From JBAWAP01 sp049589355 (GTDB lineage: Bacteria; Chloroflexota; Anaerolineae; VGOG01), in the NCBI GenBank assembly GCA_049589355.1, contig JBAWAP010000434.1, positions 1 through 64,000 of the forward strand: 64,000 bases of DNA. Reading direction: 5' to 3'. The notes beneath the pieces are model-generated. The model was not told the origin of the DNA. It did not search any database and saw only the letters and a list, made by a program, of their open reading frames with translations. The translations under genes were made by a program, and so were the position numbers. Shown piece by piece: positions 1 to 9,047 of this stretch. Each line of letters begins with the position of its first letter. Position 1 is the first letter of the stretch.

Positions 1-3000
1 GCAGTAGTCCCTGAGGTAAGAACGGCTATAGCCACGCCGCTGGTGGTGGTCTTGGTAACGGTGTTGCTGCCCAAAGTTCCCAAGCTCGTGATGAAGATCA
101 CCTCCGTTCCATCACCCACGTTATTGCCACCGGCGTCTTTTACCGTGGCTTGGATGTTGGAGGTTTGCCCATTAAGACCAATGCTCGTCGGATTGGCCAC
201 AACGTTAACGTAGACCGGCGGCCCAATAGTGAAGACCACATCAACCCACCCGATTGCTGAGCCAGAAATGGCAGTGACCCTAGCTGTACCAATGTCGTCT
301 TCGGAGATCAGTGTGGTCCCAGCCACCCCCTCGATCGTGGTATTGGAGGAAGGCGACAAGGTTCCGAGGGTGGTGGTGAAGACTACATTGGTTCCATTCG
401 TTACATTGTTGCCATACTGATCTTTCACAGTAGCGGTGATGCTCGAAGTAGCTCCGCCAATAGGGATGTGGGTTGGATTAGCTGTAACATTTATGCTAGA
501 GGGCGGCCCTGCAGCGATTTTAACAATCGCCGTATCGGACTTGGAGTCGGCGGTGGCTGTAATGTGGGCCACACCAGACGTTAGTCCCGAGGTCAGCGTT
601 GCCATAGCCACGCCGCTGACCGTAGTCCGGGTGACTGTGGTGCTGCCAAGGCTGCCAAAGTCAGTGGTGAAGACTACAGGCGTACCGTTGGCCACCGCGT
701 AGCCGCCGATGTCCGTCACTGTTGCCGTGATCGTGGCTGTATTACCCCCCACTTCAATAGTGGGAGGCCACGACTCCGCAGTAACGGTGTAAGGCGCCCC
801 GACAGTGAAAATCACCTGGGTTTGCCCTACCACCGAATCAGAAGTGGCAGAGACATTTGCCGTGCCAATGATTAAGCCGGAGGTCAAGGTAGCCTTGGCC
901 ACCCCGTTGACAGTGGTCTTCACGACGCTGCTCGAACCAACGCTACCCAAATCCGTAGTAAAGGTCACCTCTGTCCCATTGGCCACCATGTTACCATACA
1001 GGTCCTTGACCGTGGCGGTGATCGTCGAGGTGAACCAACCGATGGGAATGCTCGTCGGATAAGCCCTTACTGCCACCGTGTAGGGCGGGCCAGGGTTAAA
1101 AGTCACATTGGCCGTGGCATATTTCGAGTCTGCCGTAGCTGTAACCAATGCCGTGCCAGCCACTTGGGAAGTCAGATTAGCGGTGGCCACCCCACTGGTG
1201 GTCACCTTGGTAACCAATTTGCTTCCCACATCGCCCAGGCTGGTAGTGAAGGTCACAACAGTTCCGTCGGCCACGTTGTTGTTGTACTGATCCTTCACTG
1301 TGGCCGTAAGCGACGAAGAGTTACCAGCGGTGGGGCTCGTAGGATAGGCCACCAAGGTCACCGTATAAGGCGAACCATGCTCAAACTTGACTGTGGTTGT
1401 AGCAACCTTGGAATCCGACGTGGCCGTGATCGTTGCCATGCCTGGGATTTGGGAGGTCAACGTAGCTGTAGTTACTCCGTTGGCCGTGGTCTTAGTAACC
1501 GTAACGCTGCCCAAGCTCCCCAAACTGGTCTCGAAGGTAACCACCGTGCCATTGGCCACGTTGTTGTTGTACTGATCCTTCACCGTGGCCGTGAGCGCCG
1601 AGGTGCTCCCGACAATCAGACTCGTCGGATAGGCTATCAACGTCACGGTGTAGGGTACATCGGGCCTGAAAGTGACAGTGGTCGTAGCGACTTTGGAATC
1701 TGACGCGGCTGTTACCACTGCCGCGCCCGCTGTATTGCCCGAGGTCAACGTGGCTGTAGCCACTCCGCTGGCCGTGGTCTTGGTGACTGTACCACCATCC
1801 AGGCTTCCCAAACTGGTCGCGAGAGTCACCACCGTCCCATCGGTCACATTGTTATTTAACTGATCGGTCACGGTGACCGTGAGCGTTGAGGTGAAGCCGC
1901 CAACCAGGATGCTCGTCGGATTGGCTGTCAACGTAACTGTATAGGGTAGGCCGGCTTTGAAAGTCACGTTCACAGTGCCAGAGACAGAGTCGGCGGTGGC
2001 GGTAACAGTCGCGGTGCCCGGAACCTGAGAAGTCAAAGTAGCTGTAGCCACACCATTGGTTGTACCCCTGGTAATCGTGACGCTGCCCAAGCTCCCCAGG
2101 CTGGTCTCAAAAGTGACCACCGTGCCATTGGCCACATTGTTATTGTACCGATCCTGCACCGTAGCCGTGAGCATCGAGGTGCCCCCCACGGTCAGATTAG
2201 TCGGATAAGCCACCAGGGTCACTGTGTAGGGTGAGAGAGGCGTGAATTTCACTGTAGTTGTGGCAACCTTGGAATCAGACGTAGCCGTGACGATAGCTGT
2301 ACCCGCCGTGGTCTCCGAAGTCAAAACAGCCGTGGCTACTCCACTGATGGTTGTCTTGGTGACTGGGCCGCTCCCCAACCTGCCCAGGCTGGTGGTGAAG
2401 GTTACCAGTGTCCCATTGCTCACAGCGTTGTTGCATTTATCCTTTACCGTCGCCGTAAGGGTGGAGGTATAACCAGCAATGGGGATGCTTGTCGGATAAG
2501 CTTCCAAGGTCACCGTGGAGGGTAAGCCAACGTTGAAGACCACGGTTTCGGTATCGGATATTGAACCTGCTGTAGCCGTGATAGCCGCTGTCCCAGGCAA
2601 TTGAGAGGTCAGCGTCGCCGTAGCTATGCCTCCGGTGGTGGTCTTACTAACCGTAGTGCTCCCCAGACTGCCCCAACTTGTCGTGAAGCTCACCAGCGTC
2701 CCATTAGCCACATTGTTGTTATACTGATCCTTTACTGTAGCCGTAAGCGTCGAACTATCCCCTACTGTTAGAATCATCGGATAGGCCGCCAAGGTCAGCG
2801 TGTAAGGCAGGCCAGGTTGGAATGTCACCTCAGTCGTACCATACTTCGAATCTGCCGTAGCTGTAACCGATGCCGTGCCAGCCACTTGGGAAGTCAGTAT
2901 GGCGGTGACCACTCCACTGGTGGTCGTTTTGGTAACCCAGTTGCTTCCCACGTTGCCCAGGTTGGTAGTGAAGGTCACAACAGTTCCATTGACCACGTTG

Positions 3001-6000
3001 TTGTTGCCCAGATCCTTCACCGTGGCCGTAAGCGACGAGCTATTCTCTACCGTAAGGGTCATCGGATAAGCTACTAATGTCACAGTATAGGGCGGACCGA
3101 CTGTGAAGGTCACAGTGACCGTGCCAGTGGCCGTGTCAACCCCGGAACCGGCTGTGGCCGTGATGGTTGCCGTACCTGGGGTGTTCGACGAGGTCAAAAC
3201 GGCCTTAGCTATCCCGCTAATGGTGGTTTTGGTGATGGTAGTACTGCCGACACTACCTAAGTTTGTAGTAAAGGTCACCGCCGTCCCATCAACTACGAAG
3301 TGTCCAAACTGATCATTAACTGTAGCGGTGAGATTGGATGTGTATCCACCTACCTGGATACTGGTGGGGTTAGCTACCAGTTGCACATCCCAGGCAACGC
3401 CTACCATGTCCACGTAAGTGGTTCCTGTCAGAGAATCTACCGTCACCGTGACATTCGCTCTGCGTGATGAGCATCCCGATCTCAGCGGCGCCGTAGCTAT
3501 ACCATTACAGTTCGTGGTCTTGGTGATGCTGAGCGTCGTAGTGGGGGGAGGTTCGAAGCTGCCGAGATCTGTGGTAAATGTAACTATCCTGTTGCAGACG
3601 GGGTTCTCGCAGGAGTCCTTCACCGTAGCCGTAATGATAGCGGTGGCCAACCCATCAGCCAAGATGGTGGTAGGTGCGCGGGTGACGGTTAGTAGAGCGG
3701 GAGAGCCTGCCGAGACAGTGAGGTTTGAGGTGTCAGTGCCTCGAGGATAAACCCCGGCGACACGCCCCTCGATAATCCCGGTTCCCGCCTCGTAGCCATG
3801 GAATATCACACTACCAACACCATTGGTGACAACAACAGAGGTAGTGGGTGTAAAAACACCGTATAGCGTGCTGGTAAAGTTCACCGTCACTGCCGTAGGA
3901 ACCACAGTTCCCACTACGTTGCTATACTGATCGGTCACTGTGAACTGAAGAGTGCTGGTGACACAGCAGGTGATGGAGACATCGGTAGGCGTAATGGTCA
4001 AGGTGTACGGATCACCGGCCGTAATGGTGATGAGCCCTGTATTTGTAACCGTACTCCCTATAGCCGCAGCCTTAATCGTCGCCACCCCCGGCTGCGTCCC
4101 AGAGGTCGCCGTGGCCGTGGCCCCGCCGCCTGAGGTAGTCGTACCAGAGCGGAAAGCATCAAGTTCGGTATCACTGCCTCCTGGTGCAGTCTTTACCGTT
4201 ACGGTTACTTTCCGGGAGGCAAAACTCAAACCAGTGGTGATTACCCTCTCAATCCAGGCATCAGGCCCTGACATGTCTATGGTTCTGGTATATGCAGGGT
4301 TATTGATAGTAACAGTGACCGCACCTCTGGTGGGATCCTGGTGATAAACGAAGGAGACCGCCGTTCCTGTGAAGTTCCAAGACGCCCAGGCACCTACAGT
4401 ATCTGTATGGATGTAAGTAACCCCACCAGCGGTAGCCACCGACCATCCTGGCGCTGTCACTTTGGCCCCATTTTCCGCTTCCACATACTCGTATGGAACC
4501 GAGGCTCTGATCGTAGGAGTGATAGTGAAGCCCACCATGACACCATTGGGCGCAGGATCACCGAAACCGTCATCCACATCGGCGGTGAGGGTAGAAGTAT
4601 ATCCGCTAACCTTTATCTTATCGGGATTGGCTGTGACTGTCAGGGTATAAACATGCCGCCCGAAGGTAACACTGGTTGTGCCCGATACAGGACAGCTAGC
4701 ACCAGTGACGGTGATATAAGCCGTCTGCGTCGGCACCCCTGCCGGCAACTGCTCCGAAGTAAGCGTCGCCGTGACTCGGCCACTGATGGTGGTCTTAGTG
4801 ACCGTCTTGCTACTCAGGTCGCCCAAGCTGGTGGTTAAGGTCACCATCGTGCCATCCTGCACAGGATTGCCGCACTTATCTTTCACCTCAGCGGTTATAG
4901 TCGAGGTGTAGCGGAAGTTAGTCAGTAGAGAGGTGTTCGTATCGGTAACGTAGATCCGTGTCGGGTTGGCATTAATCGTCAGGGTATAGCAAGAAGCCGT
5001 GGTGACGGTTAGGTTAGACGTGTCAGTAACACTGTATCCGCGGACCGTGCCGGTGATAGTCCCTGTTCCCGAAACCCAGCCATGGAATATCACACTCCCA
5101 GCACCATTTGTGACCACAACGCTGGTAGGCGTAAAGATACCGGATGGCTTGCTGGTGAAATCTACCGTCAGAGTTCTAGGAACCACCAGCCCTACCTGGT
5201 TATTATATCGGTCCGTCACCGTGAACTGGAGGGTGCTGGTGACACAGCAGGTGATGGAGACGTTACTAGGCGTGATGGTCAAGGTGTACGGATTGCCAGA
5301 CGTGAGGGTGATGGGCACTCTATCTGTCACCACCCTGGCGGTTTCACAGCACGGCCTTCCCACACCCGTGGCCTCAACTATCACTACCCCTGCCTGCGTC
5401 CCCGAAGTCAGCACAGCCGTGGCCTTCCCTCCTGAGGTACTCACACCAGAGCGGAAGGCGTCTACGTAGACGCGCTTATCCGTGCCCCCGGTCACAGTGT
5501 ACCCAGCTACCGTCACCGTTATGACGTGTGGTCCGGACTTTAAGGCGTGGGTGATAACATGCTCAACTTGATATTGTGGCGACGAGGTGTACATGTCAAT
5601 GGTGATGGGCAAGCCGCTATCAACGGTGACAGTGGCGACACCGGCATCAGACAACTTTGGATACATCAGGGAAACCGCCGTCCCTGTGAAGTTCCAACTG
5701 GCGGTAGCTCCGGCAGTGGTGCTAGAGATGACTTCTCCACCGTGATAGAGGGGATTGGTGCCCGTGCTCCACGAGCTCGATTTGATCACCTCAGGGTCTT
5801 CACCCTCCACCAGCTCGTATGGAAGGGTGATCCAGGCACTGTTCTCATCGGTCACGATGAAGCTAACCATGGTACAATTGGGCACATATTCGCCAAACTG
5901 ATCCCTTACTGTAGCTTCAAGGGTGGAGGTAGAAGTCCTATCTGCCGCAATCTGATTGGGATTGGCTGTGACCGTCACGCTGTTAGGAAAACTCGCCGTC

Positions 6001-6827
6001 ATCTTAACCAACTTCGTGCCAGTTATCATGTAGGGAATAGAGGGGTCACCGCTAAGAGCGGTCACCGTAGCGTCTTCCGATCCGCATGACAAAAGAGTCG
6101 AGGTCAGGGTAGCCGTGCCTTGGCCATTCGCATCAGTCGTGGCCCCGCAGCGGAAGGCATCGACCCGAATGCAGGTTCCCAATCCAACTGGGGATCGAGT
6201 TAGATATTTCACGGTTATAATATGCGACCCAGAACCCAAACCAGCAGTTATCACCCTCTCCGCCGCCACTTTAGTGCCAGCGTACATGTCCACAGTGATG
6301 GCCATACTGCCATCTATCTGGACCTCAGCAACACCGCCATCGGCATCTTTAACATATAACATGGAAATCGCGGTTGCCATGAAGGTCCAGCTCAAATTGG
6401 CGTTCGGGTGCGTTGTGCCACACGTCCTGGCATACTGCCCTCCGCTAGCCCCAGGGTAGCCCTCAATAGTCCAATCGCCGGGCGACTTATTCACCGAAGC
6501 GTCTTCCGCCTCAACGTAGCAATATTGGTCAATCGTGCCCAGGGTAGTGGTGAAAGCGATAAAAGCCCCGGGCACCCCCAAGCCGTCCGAATCCTTCACC
6601 GTACCCGTGATAGTCGAATTGGAGTCGCCATCGGCCCGGATTTCAGTCGGAGAGGCATCCACTTCCACTACATGTGGGGGGCCAGCAACCAGAGCGCTGC
6701 CTCCATCTTGCTCCACATCTTCCATGGCAACCGCAGGCCCCGCACCAGCAAGGACCACCATCACCAGTACCAAGCCAAGCATGCCAACAACTATACTCAG
6801 CACGATCTTCGCCAGTTTTGTTGTCAT
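1..6827 (-). CDS. Giant secreted Ig-like (Big_1/invasin-type) repeat protein, C-terminus outside window
   Basis: Minus-strand frame open from the ATG at 6827 to the window edge, about 2,275 codons, by my reading without a stop. It starts with a signal peptide (MTTKLAKIVLSIVVGML...). I count about 19 bacterial Ig-like units, recognisable by motifs such as TATVKDQYNNNVANGT followed by FTTSLGSLGS and ATLTS. Units in the 1-3.6 kb part are about 285-300 bp apart and very alike; those in the N-terminal half are more divergent. Three N-terminal units (near 6180-6480, 5540-5830 and 4250-4500) carry an inserted beta-sandwich-like domain with WNFTGTAVS and VDAFRSG motifs, resembling carbohydrate-binding modules of Chloroflexota secreted proteins. 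An AGGGGG ribosome site precedes the ATG. Likely a surface adhesin or stalk protein; the anchor is not visible. Plus-strand Val-rich frames here are antisense shadows. Confidence 0.85.
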   Translation of the reverse strand, partial: MTTKLAKIVLSIVVGMLGLVLVMVVLAGAGPAVAMEDVEQDGGSALVAGPPHVVEVDASPTEIRADGDSNSTITGTVKDSDGLGVPGAFIAFTTTLGTIDQYCYVEAEDASVNKSPGDWTIEGYPGASGGQYARTCGTTHPNANLSWTFMATAISMLYVKDADGGVAEVQIDGSMAITVDMYAGTKVAAERVITAGLGSGSHIITVKYLTRSPVGLGTCIRVDAFRCGATTDANGQGTATLTSTLLSCGSEDATVTALSGDPSIPYMITGTKLVKMTASFPNSVTVTANPNQIAADRTSTSTLEATVRDQFGEYVPNCTMVSFIVTDENSAWITLPYELVEGEDPEVIKSSSWSTGTNPLYHGGEVISSTTAGATASWNFTGTAVSLMYPKLSDAGVATVTVDSGLPITIDMYTSSPQYQVEHVITHALKSGPHVITVTVAGYTVTGGTDKRVYVDAFRSGVSTSGGKATAVLTSGTQAGVVIVEATGVGRPCCETARVVTDRVPITLTSGNPYTLTITPSNVSITCCVTSTLQFTVTDRYNNQVGLVVPRTLTVDFTSKPSGIFTPTSVVVTNGAGSVIFHGWVSGTGTITGTVRGYSVTDTSNLTVTTASCYTLTINANPTRIYVTDTNTSLLTNFRYTSTITAEVKDKCGNPVQDGTMVTLTTSLGDLSSKTVTKTTISGRVTATLTSEQLPAGVPTQTAYITVTGASCPVSGTTSVTFGRHVYTLTVTANPDKIKVSGYTSTLTADVDDGFGDPAPNGVMVGFTITPTIRASVPYEYVEAENGAKVTAPGWSVATAGGVTYIHTDTVGAWASWNFTGTAVSFVYHQDPTRGAVTVTINNPAYTRTIDMSGPDAWIERVITTGLSFASRKVTVTVKTAPGGSDTELDAFRSGTTTSGGGATATATSGTQPGVATIKAAAIGSTVTNTGLITITAGDPYTLTITPTDVSITCCVTSTLQFTVTDQYSNVVGTVVPTAVTVNFTSTLYGVFTPTTSVVVTNGVGSVIFHGYEAGTGIIEGRVAGVYPRGTDTSNLTVSAGSPALLTVTRAPTTILADGLATAIITATVKDSCENPVCNRIVTFTTDLGSFEPPPTTTLSITKTTNCNGIATAPLRSGCSSRRANVTVTVDSLTGTTYVDMVGVAWDVQLVANPTSIQVGGYTSNLTATVNDQFGHFVVDGTAVTFTTNLGSVGSTTITKTTISGIAKAVLTSSNTPGTATITATAGSGVDTATGTVTVTFTVGPPYTVTLVAYPMTLTVENSSSLTATVKDLGNNNVVNGTVVTFTTNLGNVGSNWVTKTTTSGVVTAILTSQVAGTASVTATADSKYGTTEVTFQPGLPYTLTLAAYPMILTVGDSSTLTATVKDQYNNNVANGTLVSFTTSWGSLGSTTVSKTTTGGIATATLTSQLPGTAAITATAGSISDTETVVFNVGLPSTVTLEAYPTSIPIAGYTSTLTATVKDKCNNAVSNGTLVTFTTSLGRLGSGPVTKTTISGVATAVLTSETTAGTAIVTATSDSKVATTTVKFTPLSPYTVTLVAYPTNLTVGGTSMLTATVQDRYNNNVANGTVVTFETSLGSLGSVTITRGTTNGVATATLTSQVPGTATVTATADSVSGTVNVTFKAGLPYTVTLTANPTSILVGGFTSTLTVTVTDQLNNNVTDGTVVTLATSLGSLDGGTVTKTTASGVATATLTSGNTAGAAVVTAASDSKVATTTVTFRPDVPYTVTLIAYPTSLIVGSTSALTATVKDQYNNNVANGTVVTFETSLGSLGSVTVTKTTANGVTTATLTSQIPGMATITATSDSKVATTTVKFEHGSPYTVTLVAYPTSPTAGNSSSLTATVKDQYNNNVADGTVVTFTTSLGDVGSKLVTKVTTSGVATANLTSQVAGTALVTATADSKYATANVTFNPGPPYTVAVRAYPTSIPIGWFTSTITATVKDLYGNMVANGTEVTFTTDLGSVGSSSVVKTTVNGVAKATLTSGLIIGTANVSATSDSVVGQTQVIFTVGAPYTVTAESWPPTIEVGGNTATITATVTDIGGYAVANGTPVVFTTDFGSLGSTTVTRTTVSGVAMATLTSGLTSGVAHITATADSKSDTAIVKIAAGPPSSINVTANPTHIPIGGATSSITATVKDQYGNNVTNGTNVVFTTTLGTLSPSSNTTIEGVAGTTLISEDDIGTARVTAISGSAIGWVDVVFTIGPPVYVNVVANPTSIGLNGQTSNIQATVKDAGGNNVGDGTEVIFITSLGTLGSNTVTKTTTSGVAIAVLTSGTT

Positions 6828-6879
6828 CGGAGCATTCCCCCTTTCAGAGTAACTCCCAAGCCAGCCCATTCAAAACAAG

Positions 6880-6921
6880 ACGCCAACGCCAGGCGCTCAT
6901 AAGTGGCGCCAGGGTTGGCGT
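6880..6921 (-). other. Stem-loop in the 5' leader of the Ig-repeat gene
   Basis: Outer arms ACGCCAAC (6880-6887) and GTTGGCGT (6914-6921) pair perfectly, and an inner GGCGC/GCGCC stem adds to it. It sits about 50 nt upstream of the start codon, within the 260-base gap between this gene and the upstream peptidase gene. Function unknown; I see no match to a riboswitch I know. Confidence 0.5.
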
Positions 6922-7006
6922 GCGCTGATAAACTATGGATACGATGTCCGCCCCTAGCTCTTTTATACTTAGGCAGCTTCCGGCATCACACGTCGGATGA
7001 CTCGTT

Positions 7007-7035
7007 TGCATACCAACTCCTTTGCAAAACGTCAA
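7007..7035 (-). promoter_or_regulatory. Candidate sigma70 promoter of the Ig-repeat gene
   Basis: TTGACG (7030-7035), 17-bp spacer, TATGCA (7007-7012) on the minus strand. The -10 match is moderate. It would give a leader of roughly 170 nt containing the stem-loop at 6880-6921. Confidence 0.4.
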
Positions 7036-7087
7036 CGACTGGCCGAATCGCTCAGAATCCACACCCTCTGAAAGAGCTAAATAGGAA

Positions 7088-8761
7088 CTATGATTCCTTG
7101 AACAGCAAAGGCAGGTAGTTTCTCCAGCACTGCGAGGGATAGATAACGGTTACCGCTATCGTTTGCGGGTTGTTCACGTAACTGGTCATTGTACTGGTAG
7201 CGGTGATGGGCGCGGTATAAAGGCCGTAACCTGGCAAACTGTCTTTATCTATGGAGACCGTTACTGAAGATGGCGTGTAGCCCTCACAGGGGCTGATGGA
7301 AAGCCAGGAAGCTTTCGCTGTGGCGCTCCACGTGGAACAGCTTGTATTAGGATTGGTGATCTTCCGCGACGGGGGATCACAATCATCACAGACGAGGAAG
7401 TAAAGGCCATCATCGGGTTCTATTTCAAGATAGTGGGTCGTTGCCATCACAGCGGCTCTGGCATCAATGCGTCCGTGGCCGAACTTTTCATCCCAGCCGG
7501 ACTCGCCCAGGTCAACAGCGGTGGACTCGATGATGTTTTCTACCTCGTCGTTAGTCAAAGTAGGGTTAACCGACCAGATCAGTGCTGCCAATCCCGATAC
7601 GTGGGGAGCGGCCGAATGAGTGCTAGAGAATTTACAATAGACGTCTCCTAAACAGAGGCCCAAGATATCCCGTCCAGGTGCGGCGATGTCTACCTTGTCA
7701 TTGTAAGTTGAGAAATCAGAGTGTCCATCGTCACGGTTAGTGGCAGCAACGGAAACAACGTGATCAAGAGCTGCTGGATATTCTATGGTCCTAGTGAAAC
7801 TATCCCCTGCGGCAGCAACAACAAGAGCGCCCTTGGAGTAAGCATAATTCACTGCAGCCTGCAACGGCTGGGGATAGTCGGAGCTGGTAAGTGTCCAGCT
7901 TAGGTTTATGATCTTTGCCCTGTTATTAGCGGCATATTCGATCCCGCCCGCTGTGTGCCAATGGTACGAGCGACCTTGGTTATCTATAACTTTGATGGGC
8001 ATGATCTCAGCTCCCCAGGATACTCCTGCTATCCCATTGCTGTTGTTTGTCACGGCCGCAGCGATGCTGCTCACAAAAGTACCATGCCAGTAGTCGTCCT
8101 GGGGTTCGCCGCGCCAATTGACAAAATCCCAGCCATGCACATCGTCTACATAGCCATTCCCATCGTCATCTATCCCATTGCCCGGTATCTCGCCCGGGTT
8201 CGTCCATATCTTGTCCTTTAGCTCGGGGTGATCAAGATCAACGCCCGAGTCAACAAAAGCAATAATCACTCTATCGCTGCCAGTGGTGATGTCCCAAGCG
8301 GCGGGGGCTTCAATATTCACGAGGTTCCACTGAGAAGGGTAACTTGGATCATTGGGAATGACATCTGGGGCACGGAGACTGTAATGGGGCTCGACCGCGA
8401 TAGTATTTGCAACCTGAACAGCGTAATTTGGCTCGGCGTACTCCACCAGAGGGTTGCGCTTTAGCTCCTCTATCTTCTCTAGCTCCTGGCCCTTGGGCAC
8501 GGAGAGCAGCATGAGGCCGAGGTTTTCCATCTCGTCCAATACCTCCACATCCTCAGAGAGGAGCAAAGACTGGACACTGGCTTGCGGAACGCCCTCTCTG
8601 AATTTGACAATGATCTCACCTGCCTCGAACTCCATCGCGCCACAGGCCGGGTCAGTGGTCGTCGGTATAGGCTCTTCGGCGAAAGAAAAACAGGGGAGAA
8701 GGAGGAAAAGGACAACCAGGAGAAAATGCAAAGTGCTTTTAATCATTGATGCGCCCTTCAT
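7088..8761 (-). CDS. Secreted S8 subtilisin-fold protein with I9-like propeptide and BACON-like domain; catalytic Ser apparently lost
   Basis: A 557-residue protein when started at the ATG at 8761 (AGGGGGAAG upstream; another ATG at 8746 also has AAGGG). Signal peptide (residues 1-28), an I9-like propeptide (EIIVKFREG...), then an S8 domain: Asp in FVDSGVDLDHPELKD (about 171) and His in HGTFVSSI (about 226) are present. The Ser motif, normally GTSMAAP, reads STHSAAP, so the gapless alignment puts His-382 at the Ser position; the oxyanion Asn (AAGN) is Asp-320 (AAAGDS). The C-terminal about 100 residues resemble a BACON beta-sandwich (ASWLSISP...SSVTVSID) and end in NYLPLLFKES. Fold assignment is firm; protease activity is doubtful. 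It may be a binding or scaffold pseudoprotease. Confidence 0.85.
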   Translation of the reverse strand: MKGASMIKSTLHFLLVVLFLLLPCFSFAEEPIPTTTDPACGAMEFEAGEIIVKFREGVPQASVQSLLLSEDVEVLDEMENLGLMLLSVPKGQELEKIEELKRNPLVEYAEPNYAVQVANTIAVEPHYSLRAPDVIPNDPSYPSQWNLVNIEAPAAWDITTGSDRVIIAFVDSGVDLDHPELKDKIWTNPGEIPGNGIDDDGNGYVDDVHGWDFVNWRGEPQDDYWHGTFVSSIAAAVTNNSNGIAGVSWGAEIMPIKVIDNQGRSYHWHTAGGIEYAANNRAKIINLSWTLTSSDYPQPLQAAVNYAYSKGALVVAAAGDSFTRTIEYPAALDHVVSVAATNRDDGHSDFSTYNDKVDIAAPGRDILGLCLGDVYCKFSSTHSAAPHVSGLAALIWSVNPTLTNDEVENIIESTAVDLGESGWDEKFGHGRIDARAAVMATTHYLEIEPDDGLYFLVCDDCDPPSRKITNPNTSCSTWSATAKASWLSISPCEGYTPSSVTVSIDKDSLPGYGLYTAPITATSTMTSYVNNPQTIAVTVIYPSQCWRNYLPLLFKES

Positions 8762-8827
8762 CAGTTCTTCCCCCTCGCGCCAGCTATCTACTAGAAGCTT
8801 CTCTACTGGTTCTTTATCCACACATAA

Positions 8828-8856
8828 ATGATACCACAAGATACCATTTGTGTCAA
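8828..8856 (-). promoter_or_regulatory. Sigma70-type promoter of the subtilisin-fold gene
   Basis: TTGACA (8851-8856), 17-bp spacer, TATCAT (8828-8833), about 60 bp upstream of the start. The -35 lies inside the first of four 20-bp direct repeats. Confidence 0.7.
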
Positions 8857-8920
8857 CAACCCGTTAGTCGTGTCCCTTATCCAGTATTCATGTCAAGAAG
8901 CCAGTATTTGCGTCCGTTTA
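8841..8920. repeat. Four direct 20-bp repeats overlapping a promoter
   Basis: Four consecutive 20-base units (8841, 8861, 8881, 8901) share the plus-strand consensus CCAGTATTTGTGTCAAGAA. Unit 1 overlaps the -35 of the downstream minus-strand promoter. The 20-bp (two helical turns) phasing suggests protein-binding sites; the remnant end of a transposon with multiple internal repeats is an alternative. The rest of 8762-9047 shows nothing else. Confidence 0.6.
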
Positions 8921-9047
8921 AGCTTATATGACCAGATTGTACGAAGGGGAGTAGACTCCCTACTCCCCTCACATAAGCTTTATCCACCTGAGCTACCACA
9001 TTCACTACTGGCGATGACAGCTCACCAAGTTACATCATTGAACATCT

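Noticed and set aside
1..3600. Regular repeats that could suggest a CRISPR array or satellite
   Set aside because: The period is about 285-300 bp, matches protein domain length and keeps one reading frame; no 25-40 bp repeat with unique spacers is present.
229..6928. Many Val/Thr-rich plus-strand open frames
   Set aside because: They are antisense to a continuous minus-strand frame with a signal peptide and clear Ig-like repeats; their pseudo-repetition mirrors the real gene.
8841..8920. Four 20-bp repeats as a mini CRISPR
   Set aside because: Repeats are contiguous with no spacers and diverge from each other; no cas genes in the window.
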